Origin: Eulemur rufifrons
Taxonomy: Eukaryota > Chordata > Mammalia > Primates > Lemuridae
Reading direction: 5' to 3'
NCBI RefSeq assembly: GCF_041146395.1
Contig: NC_090997.1
Coordinates: forward strand, 39,597,501-39,661,500
DNA: 64,000 nucleotides
Below are positions 59,030-64,000 of the stretch, one piece after another. How positions within the stretch are numbered: the first letter of the stretch is position 1; every line of letters starts with the position of its first letter. Both the position numbers and the translations under genes were made by a program. The notes under the pieces are model-generated. The model did no database searches, was not told the DNA's origin, and was given only the letters and a program-made list of their open reading frames with translations.

Positions 59030-59212
59030 CATGGTGCAGTGGATAGAGCACGCTTATCCAAACTTAATGACAGGCTCCACATGTGTACTTGGGCAAGTCA
59101 CTAACCTCTCTGGTCCTGACTCCTCATCTGTAAAGCCCACTCAGGATTGTTAAGATTTAATATGGTAACAGTGTAAAGCACTTAGTAGTTGTAGCAGCAG
59201 TTATTGTGGTTT
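59030..59212 (+). mobile_element. MIR SINE, forward
   Basis: Cues GGTGCAGTGGATAGAGCACG, TTGGGCAAGTCACTAACCTC, CCTCATCTGTAAAGCCCAC and AAAGCACTTAGTAGTTG. Confidence 0.85.
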
Positions 59213-59464
59213 AAATGGTGACTGTATAGATTGTTTATTTGCTCAGGAATTGTGTAATAACTACTTAAGAATTGTTCTTCTGGCTGTTCTGGGAGTTTAG
59301 GGTTCTTGTTTGGTTTCACCTCTAACTAGGTAGTATTCTTGGTTAAGTCATTTAGGTTTGTAAACCCTGGATTCTTTGTATTCAAAATTTTTGAAATCAG
59401 TGATCTTTCATTTTCCAAGCTTGGACATTCTATTTTGTTTGACTATTTTAAAACTTAGGTCTTT

Positions 59465-59493
59465 TTGTTGTTGTTGTTGTTGTTGTTGTTGTT
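59465..59493. repeat. (GTT)n microsatellite
   Basis: Nine uninterrupted GTT units followed by TTAAAAA. It has the form of an Alu-like tail remnant but with no adjacent Alu. Confidence 0.95.
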
Positions 59494-59769
59494 AAAAATA
59501 CATCTATTAAATAATTTGAATTCTGACGCATCTGCTAGGTCAAAATAGCCAAGGAGATATGAAGCTTTTCACAAATAATCCTGTGATTTTTTTTCATATA
59601 ATACACACAAATACAACAAATTGCTTAATTGATATTTTACAATTACCTATTAAAGAGTCCTGTTCAAGGTTGGAAGATAGTATAAACTCATTTAAAATGT
59701 TTACAGAATTCAGTCTCACAGAGATATGTGAAAAAGGAAAAATTTGTCATTTTTAACCAAATGTTCTTT

Positions 59770-60108
59770 TTTTTTTTTTTTTTTTTTGAGACAGAGTCTC
59801 ACTCTGTTGCCCAGGCTAGAGTGAGTGCCGTGGCGTCAGCCTAGCTCACAGCAACCTCAAACTCCTGAGCTCAAGTGATCCTCCTGTCTCAGCCTCCCGA
59901 GTAGCTGGGACTACAGGCATGTGCCACCATGCCCGGCTAATTTTTTCTATATATATTTTTAGCTGTCCATATAATTTCTTTCTATTTTTAGTAGAGGTGG
60001 GGTCTCGCTCTTGCTCAGGCTGGTCTCGAACTCCTGAGCTCAAACGATCCGCCCACCTCGGCCTCCCAGAGTGCTAGGATTACAGGCGTGAGCCACCGCG
60101 CCCGGCCT
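59770..60108 (-). mobile_element. Alu, full-length, lemur-type, reverse
   Basis: A T-run, then GAGACAGAGTCTCACTCTGT, GTGGCGTCAGCCTAGCTCAC, and an extended middle linker containing CTATATATATTTTTAGCTG and TCCATATAATTTCTTTC. The end is GAGCCACCGCGCCCGGCC. The 13-bp target duplication CCAAATGTTCTTT is identical on both sides (59,757-59,769 and 60,109-60,121). The intact duplication, CpGs retained in the body and long tail indicate a relatively young copy. The linker block is the best species clue in the window. Confidence 0.95.
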
Positions 60109-60566
60109 CCAAATGTTCTTTATTTCCAAGCAATCTGTTCTTGAAGAGAGTGTAGATCATGTGCTTTTTCTCTGCTTTAAATCTTCCCCTTCTGCCATAT
60201 GTTGATTGTATAAACACCAAGGAGATTATGTACAATTAAGAGACAACTCCTACTCCTAGCCTAAATTTTCAAATATCATTCATACTCTCTGTTCTCATGG
60301 AAATGATCTTTTACTGTATGAAAGACCATTTTTTTCTTTTATGTATTTCTCTTTGTTTATGGTATTAATATTTACAGCAACCAACATCAATAGATGATTG
60401 ACTCTCTCATGTATAATTTTTCAAGATAGGAAGTTATTAAGCATCAAATCTAATACACAAAAATACTTTCAAAATAAGCTGTGAACAAATTTTGATTGAG
60501 TTATTAACTTATTGGACTCTGCCGCTGTTAAATAAAAGTCAGTGAGGACTTCACCATATAGTTTTG

Positions 60567-60864
60567 TTTTTTTTTTTTTTTTTTTTTTTAAGACAGGATC
60601 TTATTCTGTTGCCTGGGCTAGAGTGCAGTGATATCATCATAGCTCACTGCAACCTCAATCTCCTGGGCTCAAGTGATCCTCCTGCCTCAGCCTCCTAAGT
60701 ACTTGAGACCACAGATGCCACCACACCCAGCTAATTTTTGTATTTTTTGTAGAGACGGCATCTCTCTATTGCCCAGGCTGGTTTTGAACTCCTGGCTTCA
60801 AGCGATCCCCCGCCTCAGCCTCCCAAAGTGCTAGGATTACAGGCATGAGCCACCGTGCCTGGAC
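60567..60864 (-). mobile_element. Alu (AluJ-like), reverse
   Basis: A long T-run, AAGACAGGATCTTATTCTGT, AGAGTGCAGTGATATCATCA, the linker TTTTGTATTTTTTGTAGAG, then AGTGCTAGGATTACAGGCAT and GAGCCACCGTGCCTGGAC. It lacks the extra linker block and uses the older 'AGTGCAGTG' core, so it is older than the copy 450 bp upstream in the same direction. Flanking CATATA words may be a short target duplication. Confidence 0.9.
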
Positions 60865-60939
60865 ATATAAATATTTAAAACCCACTAAAAACATGGAGAA
60901 TATGAATCATCATGGAGCAAAAACTCAAATTTATGCCAA

Positions 60940-61185
60940 AATAATGGCTAACATTATAAAACGCTTACTGTAGGCATTATGTTAAGAGCTTTCTGTGCAT
61001 TATTTCATTTTAAGCATCCCAGCAGTACTACCAGATGAGTGTTATTACTCCATCCTTTCTATAGGTGAAGAAGCTGAGGCTCAGGCAGGTTAAGTAACTT
61101 GCTTGTGTTCATATAACTAGTGAGCCCAAGGAGAGCTAGGGGTTGAATTTAAGCTGCCCGATTCCAAAGCCCATGCTGAAGTTGC
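60940..61185 (-). mobile_element. MIR SINE (reverse)
   Basis: Cues TTATTTCATTTTAAGCATCC, GAAGAAGCTGAGGCTCAGGC, AGGTTAAGTAACTTGCTTGT and TTCCAAAGCCCATGCTGAAG. Confidence 0.85.
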
Positions 61186-61690
61186 CTTTTAAAATAACCA
61201 AAATTTCCTTCATACAATACTGGGACTAAATTTTTTCTATATTGAATGATGTGGCAAATTGAGTGGTTTCTGGAGCAATTCAAGCCTAAACGATGGTACT
61301 GTTGAGATCATTCAGATTATTTTCATCATTAACATTTGATGAATAAGACTGTGTCATACACTGAACATATTTAGAGGAAAGTAACTTACTTCTCCACCCA
61401 CTGGAATCTCAGTTGTAAAACCACATTTTGACAAGGTTATGGGTTTCAAGTTATTTTAACAAATTTTCCAAACTTAGTTTTCTGAAGTTAATAAAAAGCT
61501 GAAAAAATGTTAAATTATGTTTAAAAGCACCAAATGAACTAAAACCTAAATAAAGCTATGTACCTTGCATAAACATGGCCCCCATCCAAGATGGTTACCT
61601 ATCCTTGAAAAGATAGTGCTTAAAATAATATTTAAAATAATCTATTTCTTAATGTTGAAATTTTTACCAAGTATAATTATATATAAATCC

Positions 61691-61750
61691 AAGAGATACT
61701 AAAGGAGTAACAGGTACTAAAAGAGATACTAAATGAGTAACAGATAAATA
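61691..61750. repeat. 30-bp tandem duplication
   Basis: Two adjacent 30-bp units (61,691-61,720 and 61,721-61,750) both begin AAGAGATACTAAA and contain GAGTAACAG, with four mismatches. Confidence 0.85.
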
Positions 61751-61910
61751 TTAAGTATAAAAATGTAATTGGACAATTAAAACTTACTCTCACATTGTTT
61801 AAATAAAAGTCAGTTAAATAGGCTTGTCGGTAAAGTCCCTTACAGTCTAGACTTTCTTCTACTTCCTTCTTCCTTCTTAAGTTACTTAGTTCACTCCTTC
61901 CTCTCTTAGC

Positions 61911-61947
61911 ATCATAATCATGATCATGATCATTACCATCACCATCC
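61911..61947. repeat. ATCATN simple repeat
   Basis: A degenerate ATCATG/ATCACC run, including the near-palindromic ATCATGATCATGATCAT. Confidence 0.85.
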
Positions 61948-62639
61948 TCTCTATTGTTGTTTTTCTCATAATATCTGCCTTAGTAATTCAATTACAAGCA
62001 ACAAAAATTACTCTGGTTAAGTTGAGCAAAGGAGCAGTCTATTTGTAAGGATGTATCTTGTAGTTTTTCAGTTGAGTACGACCTGAAGAATCAGGCCTTG
62101 TAGAGCTGTGCCCATGCAGGCTGATGTGCTTAGAATGGGTTATGGATGTGAGCAGATATAAATCTCTCAGGCCCAAGGTCAATTGGTTGGGTCCTGGGGC
62201 AGAGGGGACCTTAGACTATTGCTCCCAGCCTGTGAGCTGTCTAGTCCTCTACCCCCAGTGTGCCATGCAGACATTAAATTTTTGTGTGTTCTAAGTCGTA
62301 AAAACAGCTGAGGAGCTCCAATGAAGAGAAGGAAACAGAGCAGATACAGAGAGAAAGGTTGCAGAAAGTAGGGGTGGTCTTTTCAGGAGTCACTTTTGGG
62401 ATAAATGAGTTTTTGGTCCTTGCGCACACGTGCTGTTTATTTGCATGTCAGCTTTCAGGAGAAAATTTTATTAATATTAGCATCATTCTTGGGTTGTGTG
62501 TCCATTCCTTGGTCAAGGGAATGTGGAGCTCCTTGACTGACAGCCCCTCTGACATGTTATCTTAAGGGGAAGGGATGAAGTTGCAAAGGAAATATGACCT
62601 AAAGGAGAGCGCATGGCTAGTAAATAGGCAAAAGAGCAC

Positions 62640-62656
62640 CATGTCATGTCATGTCA
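62640..62656. repeat. CATGT pentamer repeat
   Basis: Three and a half adjacent copies of CATGT. Confidence 0.85.
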
Positions 62657-63354
62657 CTTTACCACGCATAGAAATAATACATAAAAATCTTCAGAACTTG
62701 AATTAGGTTTATTAAGTTGTCTTTAGGCACCATTTCATAACACATCATTACTATGCTGAAATAGTCATGGTCATTACTTTATTACAAAATAACTCTAGGA
62801 TGTTGTATCAGTATTAGTTTTTATGTTTTATTGAGGCATGTGCAGTGTGCATCAGGGTCATCAAGGGTGGGCATAGAAATGACCTTTTCCCTTTTTATAA
62901 TTTAAATCCAAGAAGGTGAAAATTTCCCCTCTAGTTTTTAGTATCGTAATATATTATTAGTACTTTATGTCTGTTAATATTTTATCCTGATCCTGTCCCT
63001 TTCTTTTTTAATGCACTTATTGTTCATTTCTTACACATCATGGTTTTTAAATCAGAATCTTTTTTGAGAATTTAAATGTTTTCCCTCCAGATGCTATATT
63101 ATGACATGTGATTGTAAAGTAACCTGAGTGATCTTTTTAATTGTTCATAAACTAATTTTTAAAGATAATCCCCCCCTCCTAAAGTTCCAAGGATGTGTTA
63201 AGCAAAAGCTTCAATTTTAGATAAACAGTATCGTTGGATAAGTGTTCTGAAGAATGTTCATTGTTTGTTTAAAAATGAGTTTGATTATATAATCACTACA
63301 TGTTATCTATTGTTTCCCCATATACTTTTAAAAATACATTTCAACAGTCTCCTA

Positions 63355-63450
63355 GATTGTAAACTCCTTGAAGGCAGAGCCCAGGCCTTATTGGTATTGA
63401 TTTTATACCTTATTGTACTTTTGTTAACAGTACATTGCACCTCCATAAAC
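63355..63450 (+). mobile_element. L2 LINE fragment
   Basis: Cues GATTGTAAACTCCTTGAAGG, CAGAGCCCAGGCCTTATTGG and ACAGTACATTGCACCTCCAT are the L2 'no. of gene-poor intergenic' 3' UTR pattern (length-of-use phrase followed by location of the terminal signal). Short and old. Confidence 0.5.
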
Positions 63451-64000
63451 TATAATATGGAAAAGAAGTGCTATAATTAATTCTTTGTGAGGACTATAGC
63501 ATAATAATTTCTGTTTTTTCCCCCAAATCTATTAAAAGTAGCCATCTTTCTACAGTTTTCCAGAAATGAATCTTCCATGTAAGGTTTTTCATGTTTTATT
63601 TCTTTATTTCCATTGATAGTAGTTTCTGTTTTTCTGTGTTTAAAACCATTGAAATTCTCAAATACTTTATTTACAAAAAGGAAAAGAAAAAAATTAAAAT
63701 GACCGCAAACAGTTTTATCATGAAGGAACCTGCCATTACTGTACAGCATGGAGTGGGTGAAACTAAATGTAGAGAAAACAATCAGTTTTCCATGTTATAG
63801 GATCATACAAATAGAAGGATTTTACCACTGTCTTGCGACATATAGGGAAGCAAGCTGTGGGTTTGGTTCCATGCGATTAGACAACAATGGAAATTTCATT
63901 TCCCAGATTGGAATTGTGTTGTGTGATTTCCTATAGACCATCTCTTAGCCCCTTGACATAAAGAATATGCCTGATGTAGTGTGTTTAATGTTTCTTATTA
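63451..64000. other. AT-rich end of window
   Basis: No repeat family or exon recognised. Overlapping short open frames on both strands (63,477-63,936) have no recognisable domain. Confidence 0.4.

Larger units (their letters stand above)
61186..63354. other. Single-copy interval
   Basis: Apart from the short tandem repeats listed, no repeat family or gene is recognised. AT-rich. Confidence 0.45.

Noticed and set aside
1..64000. CRISPR arrays, operons, phage or bacterial systems
   Set aside because: No regularly spaced repeats or dense coding; the repeat content is plainly mammalian.

Overview
Mammalian nuclear DNA, most probably from a lemur (strepsirrhine primate). It is AT-rich and dominated by layered interspersed repeats: L1 of several ages, L2, CR1/L3, MIR, hAT and mariner DNA transposons, MaLR LTRs and Alu. 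The Alu at 59,770-60,108 has the strepsirrhine-style core and an extra A/T-rich block in the linker between its monomers that I associate with lemur Alus. No host protein-coding exon, tRNA, rRNA or other functional RNA gene could be supported. The open frames present are short, lack recognisable domains, or lie inside repeats. The window reads as intergenic or deep intronic sequence.

Layout. 1-4,896 is one old, nearly complete, decayed L1 (+ strand), split by a MER1-type hAT element with a perfect 8-bp target duplication. 5,590-6,296 is an L2 3' end. 8,800-9,750 holds L2 and MIR pieces. 12,570-20,195 is a near full-length reverse-strand L1 with dead ORF2 and ORF1 and its own MER1 insertion. 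It is followed by what looks like older L1 sequence to about 21,700. 21,720-30,180 is largely single-copy sequence with a MaLR LTR, an L2 and a CR1/L3 fragment.

30,185-32,720 is a nest: an old L1 contains a hAT element, which contains a MaLR LTR. 35,770-36,562 is a 5'-truncated L1MA-like copy. 39,230-40,465 is a complete-length mariner with TA target sites and a D,D34D triad but broken frames. 40,991-47,165 is a second near full-length reverse-strand L1 with a GC-rich, internally repetitive 5' UTR. 47,195-48,400 belongs to an unnamed ancient repeat family also seen near 30.2, 33.5 and 57.0 kb. 48,440-50,170 is an old reverse L1 split by an AluJ-like element. 55,110-55,652 is a composite Alu/MER20/Alu unit flanked by one 15-bp target duplication. 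59,770-60,864 carries two further Alus.

Nothing here works together as a pathway. The content of interest is insertion order, target-site duplications, and a few candidate regulatory motifs in the single-copy gaps. The most unusual structure is the composite SINE at 55.1-55.7 kb. Repeat family names come from recognition of consensus features, not a database search.
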